Source: SIG588 sp045597045 (lineage in GTDB: Bacteria; Bacillota; Clostridia; Oscillospirales; Acutalibacteraceae). From it: a stretch of 12,905 nucleotides of DNA. Shown in pieces: positions 1 through 7,585 of the stretch (its first letter is position 1; each line of letters begins with the position of its first letter). The DNA is taken from NCBI GenBank assembly GCA_045597045.1, contig JAZODN010000017.1:1-12905 (forward strand), in the 5' to 3' direction. Below the pieces are notes generated by a model, which had not been told where the DNA came from, searched no databases, and was given only the letters and a program-made list of their open reading frames with translations. The position numbers and the translations under genes were made by a program.

Positions 1-2132
1 GTAGTAGCCGCATGGCCCAACGCTTTAACCGTGGTTTGCTCAGCAAACACTTCGCCGCAGGTGCTGCAATAACGGCCTTCGGTCAGACCGGCTTTGGTAC
101 AAGTAGGCGCCACTGCCGACAAGGTCACTACCGTGTGCGACAGCGGCAAGATCACCGCACCGCCCAACACGTATTCACCGCATAGAGCACACTGTTCACC
201 GGCTTCACGACCGGCGGCGGTGCAGGTCGCCGCAACGGACGGCTGCACCGTTATATACTCCGTATCGGTTCGCAACGCGGCATGGAAAGCAGCCTTGCCC
301 TCTGCCGTGGCAGACGCACTTTGACAATAGGTCAGCACGTTGTAAGCTTCCACGCGCACCACCTTCTTGGCATCGGTGTGCCAAAAGCGGAAGGAACCGG
401 CACCGTTCAAACCGTTGGTGAAACAAGTTGCCGGCAAAAACAACTCCCCTACCCCGTCCACCATGGTAATCGACGGAGATTTCACGCCCAAGTTGGTGCA
501 AAAATCCGTCGTGCTGCCATTACTCATCTCATAGGCGTTCAGCGACACGTCAGCATTCTCGTACCCCTCGGCCGCATAAAACCGCAGGTACATCGGCACG
601 TTGGCGGTTTTGTCGGTGCGCAGGACATCGCCCGCCACCGAGAAATAGCGGTAGCGAAGGGTCCCCTCGGCATCCGGTTCGAGATCCGCCGCCGTCATAT
701 CCACCTTTTGCAGCGCCGTTACCGCCGGATAATACGGCGACAGCGGCTGCGCTCTGAAATCAACATAGGCACACCCGATCTCCTCGGACGTGTTGAGATA
801 GGCGGTGTCCACCAGTTTGACCGAACGGATATAGGTGACGCCGGCACCTGCCGGACAGCCCATAACATAAAAGCGCATATCCGCCGTTCCGATCACCGCC
901 CGTTCTTCGGCGGTGAAGGTGTGCGAAACAATATAAAACTCGTTGTTTTTCAAATCGTGACGGGAGGTATAAAGATCGACATGCGGTGCGCCGCCGTAAG
1001 GCTGATAGCGGAACATCTGCCCTTTGGCATCACCGTCGACGTAATATTCGATCAACATCGTCACACTGCGATCGGTCGGAATGTCGGCAAAGAAGGTGCC
1101 CCCGATCCAAAAACCGGACCAATCCGACGACAACAGCAAACCGTGCTCACCCGTATCACCGATCGGTGTCGCCGTTACGCTGCCTGTCTTTCCCTGCGCA
1201 CCGATAACGCGGTTGGCATACACCTTGCCGTAACGCACCTCCAGCCACGCATACGGTTCGGGCAGACCGGCCGCACCGAATGCCGGCAGGGTTTGCACTG
1301 CGTAATCACCGCACACCGTGCAAACACGTTCGCACTTACCGTCTGCCGTATAACTTGGCTCCACAGTAACGGTTTCACGGTAGCTGTGTCCGGCCGCGCA
1401 CATGGCATATTGCCACTCAGCTGCGGTCAGGCATTCATTCCCGGTGGCGATAGCCATGTTCGCGCGCTCGGCGGCAGTACCTTCGTAGCGCACCGTTTCC
1501 AAAGCATCGCAACGGTAAAACGCATCTGTTTCCACACTGACAAGCGTACGCGGCAACGTGATCTCCTTCAACGCACTGCCTGCAAAAGCATAGGATCCGA
1601 TTGCCGTCACGGCAGGCGGCAGTGAAAGCGTGGTCAGTGCCGTGTTGGAAAACGCAAAATCTCCCACCGTGCTCACATTTGGCGGTAACGTCAGCTGTGC
1701 AAGTGAGGTGCAATCCGAAAACAAACAGCTGCCAACGGCAGTGAGCCCGTCCGGCAGACGCACCGATTGCAATGCGGTACAACTGGCAAATGCACCGTCT
1801 CCCACAAAGGTTACACTGTCGGGCAAATACACCGATTGCAGTGCCGTGCACTCCGAAAACGCATCGTTTGCCACCCACTGCACACCTTGCGGCAGGGTGA
1901 GCGCGGTGATGCGATCACAACCGTAAAACGCCCATTCGCCGATACCGACAACGGGATACCCACCCAAATCGGAGGGCAGCATCACATCACCGCTTACGGC
2001 CGCACTTACGGCGGTAACGGTTGCCGCACCATCGGCAACCGTGTAAGAATACATCTCCTCTGCTGACACGCTAAACGGCATCAACGCCAATAAAAGGCAC
2101 GCGCTGCAAACAAAACTGAGAACTCTTTTCAT
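1..2132 (-). CDS. BspA-like leucine-rich-repeat exported protein, C-terminus cut by window edge
   Basis: I read one uninterrupted frame from the ATG at 2132-2130 to the left edge: 710 full codons and no stop, so the C-terminus lies outside. Residues 1-24 are a classic signal peptide (MKR, then a hydrophobic core, then VSA before Glu-Glu), so the protein is exported; C9 and C12 are not in a lipobox context. Residues about 59-215 hold LRR_5/BspA-type repeats with the pattern AFxxCxxLxxLxLPxxVxxVG. Residues about 249-286 form a Cys-rich repeat. Residues about 292-605 match nothing I recognise but read as beta-rich. Residues about 624-710 are two more CxxC repeats. The start follows AAGGA with 9 bases spacing. 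polC ends 27 bases upstream with no terminator, so read-through expression is plausible. BspA-type proteins are usually surface proteins for adhesion or ligand binding; the actual ligand is unknown. The anchor (sortase motif, SLH or dockerin) would be in the missing part. Confidence 0.9.
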   Translation of the reverse strand, partial: MKRVLSFVCSACLLLALMPFSVSAEEMYSYTVADGAATVTAVSAAVSGDVMLPSDLGGYPVVGIGEWAFYGCDRITALTLPQGVQWVANDAFSECTALQSVYLPDSVTFVGDGAFASCTALQSVRLPDGLTAVGSCLFSDCTSLAQLTLPPNVSTVGDFAFSNTALTTLSLPPAVTAIGSYAFAGSALKEITLPRTLVSVETDAFYRCDALETVRYEGTAAERANMAIATGNECLTAAEWQYAMCAAGHSYRETVTVEPSYTADGKCERVCTVCGDYAVQTLPAFGAAGLPEPYAWLEVRYGKVYANRVIGAQGKTGSVTATPIGDTGEHGLLLSSDWSGFWIGGTFFADIPTDRSVTMLIEYYVDGDAKGQMFRYQPYGGAPHVDLYTSRHDLKNNEFYIVSHTFTAEERAVIGTADMRFYVMGCPAGAGVTYIRSVKLVDTAYLNTSEEIGCAYVDFRAQPLSPYYPAVTALQKVDMTAADLEPDAEGTLRYRYFSVAGDVLRTDKTANVPMYLRFYAAEGYENADVSLNAYEMSNGSTTDFCTNLGVKSPSITMVDGVGELFLPATCFTNGLNGAGSFRFWHTDAKKVVRVEAYNVLTYCQSASATAEGKAAFHAALRTDTEYITVQPSVAATCTAAGREAGEQCALCGEYVLGGAVILPLSHTVVTLSAVAPTCTKAGLTEGRYCSTCGEVFAEQTTVKALGHAAT
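3..263 (-). repeat. Two Cys-x-x-Cys repeats near the window edge
   Basis: Residues about 624-710 contain two units of roughly 40 residues. Both share the layout (A/P)-T-C-T-x-A-G then G-x-x-C-x-x-C-G-E then a hydrophobic tail ending in Leu-x-His (LSH in one, LGH in the other). Cysteines are at 637, 648, 651 in the first and 678, 689, 692 in the second. Such units are common in secreted multi-domain proteins of Clostridia, usually in tandem series. The series may continue outside the window. Their fold may be zinc- or disulphide-stabilised; I cannot tell which. Confidence 0.75.
1275..1388 (-). repeat. First Cys-rich repeat of the exported protein, degenerate copy
   Basis: Residues about 249-286 start with GHSY and contain C271-x-x-C274-G, matching the two repeats near the left edge in layout (His, then Pro plus Thr-x-x-Gly, then CxxCG, then a hydrophobic end with Leu-Pro). 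It differs by having Tyr where the others have the first Cys of Thr-Cys-Thr, and by an extra Cys at 267. It separates the LRR solenoid from the central region, so it may work as a spacer. The extra Cys could restore a metal or disulphide set, which is an inference. Confidence 0.6.
1488..1958 (-). repeat. Tandem LRR_5 (BspA-type) repeats inside the exported protein
   Basis: The encoded residues about 59-215 contain six to seven repeat units. The first four have a strict 23-residue (69-base) period, shown by Cys at residues 72, 95, 118 and 141, each in the context F-x-x-C-x-x-L. Two following units lack the Cys and are one residue shorter (FSNTAL and FAGSAL). The last unit regains the Cys at 208. 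The core is LPxxVxxVGxxAF. At the DNA level the 69-base period is still visible at 1761 and 1830 (both begin CACCGATTGCA), but the units are otherwise diverged. The fold is a solenoid used for binding; the ligand cannot be told from sequence. Confidence 0.88.
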
Positions 2133-2141
2133 ACAAACACT

Positions 2142-2146
2142 TCCTT
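2142..2146 (-). promoter_or_regulatory. Ribosome binding site of the LRR protein gene
   Basis: AAGGA lies 9 bases before the ATG at 2132, inside the 27-base gap after the polC stop (TGA, 2162-2160). The gap holds neither a hairpin nor room for a promoter. The gene therefore either depends on polC transcription or has a promoter within the polC 3' end; I saw no convincing -35/-10 pair in the last 100 bases of polC. Confidence 0.75.
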
Positions 2147-2159
2147 CTAAGACCGAAAA

Positions 2160-5100
2160 TCAAAAGAAACTCATTTGTGCCGATGTGGGAAGATCGCCGA
2201 AGGCGCCCATTTGATTCAAGGTTTCCATCAATGTCTTGGAAACGCCGGCGCGAGACTGCACGTCATCCTGCGAGAAAAACTCCCCTTCCGACCGTGCCGC
2301 CATCAATGCTTCCGCCTGGGAACCGCCAAGGCCCTTCACGGCGCTGAACGGCATGCGGATACGTCCGTCTTCCATCGTGAACTTGTGCGCGTGTGATTTG
2401 TAAATATCCACCGGTAAAAACTCCACGCCGCGCAGCATCGCTTCATACACGATGTGCAAACTTTCGGCTTGATCCTGTTCCTTTTGGCTGGCCTCTTTGC
2501 CGCGGCGGCGAATATCGTCCATCAACGACTTGACCGCCCCGATACCGCCCATGACCGGCTCTGCATCAAAATCCTCGCCGCGTCCCGTGAAGAACGCCGC
2601 ATAATAGGCTGCCGGATGATACACTTTGTACCATGCGACACGCAAGGCGGCAATCACATATGCCGCAGCGTGCGCCTTCGGGAACATATATTTGATCTTC
2701 ATACAAGAATCCACGTACCATTGCGGCACGTCATGCGCCTTCATCGCTTCAAAATGCTCGTCGGTGAGCAGTTTGGTCGCGTTTCCTTTTCGCACGATCT
2801 CCATGATCTTAAAGGCCATTTTCGGCTCCAGACCACGGTGCATCAAGTAGGTCATAATACCGTCGCGCGTACCTATCACGTTGGAAATGGTGCAGGTACC
2901 GTCTTTGATCAGTTCCTGTGCATTGCCCAGCCACACGTCGGTGCCGTGAGACAAACCCGAAATCTGCAGCAAGTCGGCAAAGTTCTTCGGTTGGGTTTCG
3001 AGCAACATCTGCCGCACAAAATTCGTGCCCATTTCGGGAATCGAGAGGGTCCCGTTTTCCACCCCCAGCTCTTCCGCCGTGATGCCGAGCGCCTCGGTCG
3101 AGGTAAACAGCGAATACACTGCCGGATCGGACATCGGCACGTCCATCACCGAAATACCTGTGTTTTCCTCCAAATACTTATAAGTGGTGGGAATGACGTG
3201 ACCAAGGTTGTCCAATTTCAAAATTGTATCGTGAATGGAATGGAAATCAAAGTGAGTGGTTAAGATTTCGGATTTCGCATCGTCTGCCGGATGCTGAATG
3301 GGGCAAAAATCCTCCACAATAAACTCATCCGGCACAACCACCATGCCGCCCGGATGCTGCCCGGTGGTGCGCTTGATTCCCGTGCAGCCGGCTGCCAACC
3401 GTTCGATCTCGGCCGGCGTATACGAAAGGCCGCGCTCTTCCGCGTACTTTTTCACGTAGCCGTAAGCCGTCTTCTCGGCCACGGTAGAGATAGTACCTGC
3501 CTTGAACACGTGATCCTTGCCGAACAGCTTTTCGGTGTAGCGGTGGGCATAGAACTGATACTCACTCGCAAAGTTCAAGTCGATATCCGGCGCTTTGTCA
3601 CCGTCGAAACCAAGGAAGGTCTCAAACGGGATTTCGTGTCCGTCACGTCCCAACGGCTCGCCGCACTGAGGACACACCTTATCCGGCAGGTCGAAGCCGG
3701 AACCCACCTCACCGTGGGTAAAGAATTCGGAATATTTGCACTTTTTGCAAACGTAGTGCGGCGCCAGCGGATTGACTTCGGAAATGCCGGCCATACTGGC
3801 AACGAAGGAGGATCCAACCGACCCACGCGAACCAACCAAATAACCGTGATCCACCGAATCCTTCACCAGTTTTTGCGCAATCATATACAGCACCGAGAAC
3901 CCGTGCTTAATGATCGACGACAACTCACGTTCCAGGCGTGCCGATACGATCTCCGGCAAGGGATCACCGTAGATCTCTTTGGCACGGTTCCAACAGATCT
4001 CCTGTAATTCTTCGTCGGCACCGTCCATATGCGGTGAGAAGGTTCCCTTCGGAATGGGGCGCACCGCATCAATGCTGTCGGCAATGCGGCGCGGATTTTC
4101 CACCACCACTTCATAGGCCTTTTCCTCACCCAAATAGGCAAATTCCGCCAACATTTCTTCGGTATTGCGGAAATAAAGAGGCGCCTGATCATCGGCATCG
4201 GTATACCCTTGTCCCGCTTGCAGAATGCGGCGGTACACCTCGTCTTCGGGGTCCATAAAATGCACGTCGCAGGTGGCACAAACCGGAATGTTCAACTTTT
4301 CGCCCAACCGCACGATGGTACGGTTAAACTCACGCAGCTGTTCTTCTGTCTGCACCATACCATTACGCAGCATGAACGCGTTATTCCCAATTGGCTGGAT
4401 CTCCAAAAAGTCGTGGAATTTCGCGATCTCACAAAGCTCTCCCCACGGCTTGCCGGCCAAAATGGCATGAAACAGTTCACCCGCTTCACACGCACTGCCG
4501 AGAATCAACCCTTCGCGGTGCTGCATCAGTTTGGATTTGGTGATGCGCGGACGGCGATAAAAATTATCGGTGTGCGACCACGATATCAGTTGATAGAGAT
4601 TTTTCAACCCCTGCTGATTCTTCACCAGCAGAATCAGGTGATACGGTGCCGCCTTTTTATCTTCCAACGATTCGTTGATCTCTTCCAATCTGTGCACACC
4701 GCGCAGATCGCGCAGATCGCTGCACATGCAAAGAAAGATTTCGGCCAGTACCGCCGCATCGTCACACGCGCGGTGATGATTAAAATCACCCAAATGCAGG
4801 TGTTCTGCCACCGTATTCAATTTGTGGTTTTTTAAGTCGGGATACAGTGTGCGCGCCAGCGGCACCGTATCTATGGCGCCGAAGGGATAGTCCATCTCCT
4901 GCCGCTTCGCCGCCTGACGGATAAACGCCGTATCAAACCCAGCGTTGTGCGCAACCAGCACGGTGGCTTCTCCGCAAAACGCGTAAAACGCTTCCAGTGC
5001 TTCGCGCTCATCCAGCGCGTTGGCCACCATGGCATCGGTGATGCCGGTCAACTCGGTAATCTTGGGCGGAATCGGACGGCCGGGATTCACAAGTGTGTTG

Positions 5101-6527
5101 AAACTGTCGCTCACCGCACCGTCGTGCAGCCGCACCGCACCGATTTCGGTAATACGGTCATTCAACGCACTGAGTCCCGTGGTTTCCAGATCGAACACGA
5201 TCACGTCGCCGTTGATATCCCCTGCGACGCCCGGTTCCACCGCGCCCGCGCAGTCATTGACATAATACGCCTCGCTGCCGTACAAAATCTTAATTTCCTT
5301 GCCTTTTTTGGCAAGCTTTTCGGCTGTGTTCATAGCATCGGGGAAGGCCTGTGCCACACCGTGATCGGTAATCGCCACCGCCGGGTGCCCCCATGCCGCC
5401 GCACGCTCAACCAACGCCGAAGCATCGCTCACCGCATCCATCTGCGACATTTTGGTGTGCAGGTGCAGTTCCACACGTTTGACAGGTGCATTATCCGGCT
5501 TTTGATATTTCGCAAGCATGGCCAATGAGCGAATGCGAATCTGATTGTCCTTCGCAAACTCGTTGTAATCGTACACGCCCGAAATCAACACGCACATACC
5601 CGGCTTTAACGCTTCCATCAGCGCTTTTTTGTCCTTGTCGCGCCGATGGTCGGCACGGTACACTGCCGTGATAGAGTTGGTGCGATCAGACAGGCATAAA
5701 TTAAACCGCGTGCTGCTGCCGTCACGGCTTTCGCGCGCATCCATCTTGAAGATCTCGCCCCACACGGTAACAAAGCTGCCGTCCGGCTCCAACGAAGCCA
5801 TGGGCTGCGGCTTGACGTTCGAAGGAGTGCCAAACATGTAATTGGCCGTTTCCAACCACACGGGCAGGCCGTCGCTCGGTGCCACGGCAGGATCGGGAGG
5901 ATCCAACGGAATCGGGTTGGCTACATCGTGCAACGCGGCTTTTTTCATGGCTTTTTGCCGCTGCTCTTCGCGCTGCGCCGCCGCGGCTGCCTCCGCTTCG
6001 CGATCGGCCTCCTCACGCAGCGAACGGTAATATTCGTCTTCGGTATCCAGTGCATCAGCGCCTTCCAGCACAACGCTGACACGGCGACAAAACACCTCTT
6101 CGATCAATTCGGTCAGCACGCGGTCCACGCCCATGGCACACAGCACTTCGCGGCCGCCGCGCGGCAGCACCACGGTGAAGACAGACTCCTCCACGCGGAA
6201 TGAGGCACCGTCAAAACTGCCGTTCACCGCCGTGTGACGGGTGCGCAGCAGATCCACGAGCAGTGAAAAGACCGCTTCATCCTTTAATTTTTCAAACGGA
6301 TAGCACGGCATCAGCACCACCGTGGCACGCAGGGCACCCGACAGCCATTCAGCCGCATCCTGCAGATCGGTATAGGTCACCGCTTCCTGCGGCGACACCG
6401 TCACGGTTACCTGATGCCGTTCGTTATGTACACGAACGCCAACCACCGCGGCTTCTTTCAGCGGCGGTTTGACCGGTATATCTTTTAAATATTGCTCAAA
6501 CAATTCGCCAAACGAGGGCGCTTTCAT
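2160..6527 (-). CDS. polC: DNA polymerase III alpha subunit, PolC type
   Basis: This is the replicative polymerase of low-GC Gram-positives, which extends DNA at the fork and proofreads with a built-in 3'-5' exonuclease. At 1455 residues it is close to Bacillus PolC (1437). In order: N-terminal domain (about 1-160); an Ala/Glu-rich charged linker (165-200); an OB-fold (about 240-345); the first part of the PHP domain with H355/H357 and D388-H389; an inserted DEDDh exonuclease with D446-x-E448, HNAGFD at 527-532, and H585/D590; the second PHP part with CDVHF at 753-757; and the polymerase core with a zinc module (C927, C930, C952, C955). The catalytic Asp are D981 and D983 in PDIDLNF and D1106 in LKLD. 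The C-terminus ends QMSFF, a likely sliding-clamp binding motif like the QLSLF end of Bacillus PolC. The ATG has a GGAG fused to the ispG stop. One oddity is VI at 1111-1112 where Bacillus has DD. Confidence 0.98.
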   Translation of the reverse strand: MKAPSFGELFEQYLKDIPVKPPLKEAAVVGVRVHNERHQVTVTVSPQEAVTYTDLQDAAEWLSGALRATVVLMPCYPFEKLKDEAVFSLLVDLLRTRHTAVNGSFDGASFRVEESVFTVVLPRGGREVLCAMGVDRVLTELIEEVFCRRVSVVLEGADALDTEDEYYRSLREEADREAEAAAAAQREEQRQKAMKKAALHDVANPIPLDPPDPAVAPSDGLPVWLETANYMFGTPSNVKPQPMASLEPDGSFVTVWGEIFKMDARESRDGSSTRFNLCLSDRTNSITAVYRADHRRDKDKKALMEALKPGMCVLISGVYDYNEFAKDNQIRIRSLAMLAKYQKPDNAPVKRVELHLHTKMSQMDAVSDASALVERAAAWGHPAVAITDHGVAQAFPDAMNTAEKLAKKGKEIKILYGSEAYYVNDCAGAVEPGVAGDINGDVIVFDLETTGLSALNDRITEIGAVRLHDGAVSDSFNTLVNPGRPIPPKITELTGITDAMVANALDEREALEAFYAFCGEATVLVAHNAGFDTAFIRQAAKRQEMDYPFGAIDTVPLARTLYPDLKNHKLNTVAEHLHLGDFNHHRACDDAAVLAEIFLCMCSDLRDLRGVHRLEEINESLEDKKAAPYHLILLVKNQQGLKNLYQLISWSHTDNFYRRPRITKSKLMQHREGLILGSACEAGELFHAILAGKPWGELCEIAKFHDFLEIQPIGNNAFMLRNGMVQTEEQLREFNRTIVRLGEKLNIPVCATCDVHFMDPEDEVYRRILQAGQGYTDADDQAPLYFRNTEEMLAEFAYLGEEKAYEVVVENPRRIADSIDAVRPIPKGTFSPHMDGADEELQEICWNRAKEIYGDPLPEIVSARLERELSSIIKHGFSVLYMIAQKLVKDSVDHGYLVGSRGSVGSSFVASMAGISEVNPLAPHYVCKKCKYSEFFTHGEVGSGFDLPDKVCPQCGEPLGRDGHEIPFETFLGFDGDKAPDIDLNFASEYQFYAHRYTEKLFGKDHVFKAGTISTVAEKTAYGYVKKYAEERGLSYTPAEIERLAAGCTGIKRTTGQHPGGMVVVPDEFIVEDFCPIQHPADDAKSEILTTHFDFHSIHDTILKLDNLGHVIPTTYKYLEENTGISVMDVPMSDPAVYSLFTSTEALGITAEELGVENGTLSIPEMGTNFVRQMLLETQPKNFADLLQISGLSHGTDVWLGNAQELIKDGTCTISNVIGTRDGIMTYLMHRGLEPKMAFKIMEIVRKGNATKLLTDEHFEAMKAHDVPQWYVDSCMKIKYMFPKAHAAAYVIAALRVAWYKVYHPAAYYAAFFTGRGEDFDAEPVMGGIGAVKSLMDDIRRRGKEASQKEQDQAESLHIVYEAMLRGVEFLPVDIYKSHAHKFTMEDGRIRMPFSAVKGLGGSQAEALMAARSEGEFFSQDDVQSRAGVSKTLMETLNQMGAFGDLPTSAQMSFF

Positions 6528-6535
6528 AGCATAAA

Positions 6536-6541
6536 CTCCTT
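6536..6541 (-). promoter_or_regulatory. Ribosome binding site of polC, overlapping the ispG stop codon
   Basis: The sequence TAAGGAG contains both the ispG stop TAA (6542-6540) and the Shine-Dalgarno core AAGGAG, with 8 bases to the polC ATG at 6527. A ribosome ending on ispG would sit directly on the polC start region, so translation of the two is probably coupled. Confidence 0.8.
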
Positions 6542-7580
6542 ACATCTTCTCAATCTCTTTCATCAGTTCTTCCACGGCTGCCTCTTCCGGCACCGTGCGC
6601 AACACTTCACCTTTTTTGAACAACGCCACCTTGCCGTTGCCGCCTGCAAGGCCGATATCCGCCTCGCGCGCTTCACCGGGGCCGTTGACCACACACCCCA
6701 TCACCGCCACGGTGATCGGTTTGTTCAGCGCAGAAAGCCGCGCCTCCACCTCGTCGGCAATGCCGATGAGATCAATCGAGGTGCGTCCACAGGTGGGACA
6801 AGATATCATGCGCGGACGGTCTTGGCGCAACCCCAGCGCATGCAAAATATCGCGGCCGGCTGCCACCTCTTTCACAGGGTCGGCTGTGAGCGAAACGCGA
6901 ATCGTATCGCCGATGCCGTGAAGCAGCAAGCTGCCGATGCCGGCGGCAGATTTGAGCAGACCCATACGTTCGGTACCGGCTTCGGTCACACCAACGTGCA
7001 GCGGATAGTCGCAGCAAGCGGCGGTCAGCTCATATGCCTTTACCATGGTGGGAACGTCGGACGATTTCATCGAAAGCACGATATCATAAAAATCGTATTT
7101 TTCAAGCAGTCGGGCATGATACAGCGCGCTGTCGCGCAATGCCTCGGCCGAGGGGTGCCCGTATTTTTGCAAGATTTCTTTTTCAAGCGAACCGCCGTTC
7201 ACACCGATGCGAATCGGAATCCCTTTTTCGCGGCAGACAGTAGCCACCGCGCGCACGTTCTCTTCCCCACCGATGTTGCCGGGGTTGATACGAATTTTGT
7301 CGATACCGGCGGCCGCCGCTTCCAGCGCCAACTTGTGATCAAAATGAATGTCTGCCACCAACGGCACCGAAACCGCCTCTTTGAGTGCCGGAATCAGTGC
7401 AATGGCCTCTTTATTCGGGATCGCAGCACGAATCAGCTCGCACCCGGCAGCCTCCAGTGCTTTGGCCTGTGCCACGCTACCGGCCACGTCGTGTGCCGGC
7501 ACGTTCAACATAGATTGCACCGTGACGGGACAACCGCCGCCGATACACACGTTACCTGCTTTCACCATGCGCCTTGCCAT
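6540..7580 (-). CDS. ispG: 4-hydroxy-3-methylbut-2-enyl-diphosphate synthase (IspG/GcpE)
   Basis: IspG catalyses the penultimate step of the MEP pathway, the reductive ring opening of MEcPP to HMBPP, using a [4Fe-4S] cluster and reduced flavodoxin or ferredoxin. The 346 residues fit the short, two-domain bacterial form: a TIM-barrel N-terminal part (IGGGxPVxVQSM at 13-24, VADIHFD at 75-81, KIRINPGNIG at 95-104) and a C-terminal iron-sulphur domain. The cluster ligands are C261 and C264 (CPTCGR), C296 (MGCVVNGPGE) and E303. The start has GGGAGGA 8 bases upstream. It begins 5 bases after rseP and ends 12 bases before polC. Together with dxr it puts two MEP enzymes in one transcript with uppS, which uses the pathway product. 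No domain is missing. Confidence 0.97.
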   Translation of the reverse strand: MARRMVKAGNVCIGGGCPVTVQSMLNVPAHDVAGSVAQAKALEAAGCELIRAAIPNKEAIALIPALKEAVSVPLVADIHFDHKLALEAAAAGIDKIRINPGNIGGEENVRAVATVCREKGIPIRIGVNGGSLEKEILQKYGHPSAEALRDSALYHARLLEKYDFYDIVLSMKSSDVPTMVKAYELTAACCDYPLHVGVTEAGTERMGLLKSAAGIGSLLLHGIGDTIRVSLTADPVKEVAAGRDILHALGLRQDRPRMISCPTCGRTSIDLIGIADEVEARLSALNKPITVAVMGCVVNGPGEAREADIGLAGGNGKVALFKKGEVLRTVPEEAAVEELMKEIEKM

Positions 7581-7585
7581 ATCCG

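Noticed and set aside
282..1625. Plus-strand open frame of 447 codons opposite the LRR gene
   Set aside because: Its translation is rich in Arg/His with no family likeness. The minus strand at the same place encodes a signal peptide, LRR repeats and CxxC modules, so the plus frame is a shadow of biased codon use.
1761..1898. 69-base direct repeats as a CRISPR or other DNA-level repeat element
   Set aside because: They follow the 23-residue LRR period and are diverged apart from a short shared start, so they are protein repeats.
2163..2260. Promoter for the LRR gene in the polC 3' end
   Set aside because: A TTGAAT-like hexamer near 2219-2214 has no -10 box at a proper distance, so there is no support beyond chance.
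2454..3263. Plus-strand frame of 269 codons opposite polC, and similar frames at 3291-4007, 6492-7622, 7844-8884 and 9810-10901
   Set aside because: All lie opposite well-conserved genes with intact catalytic motifs and show no domain of their own.
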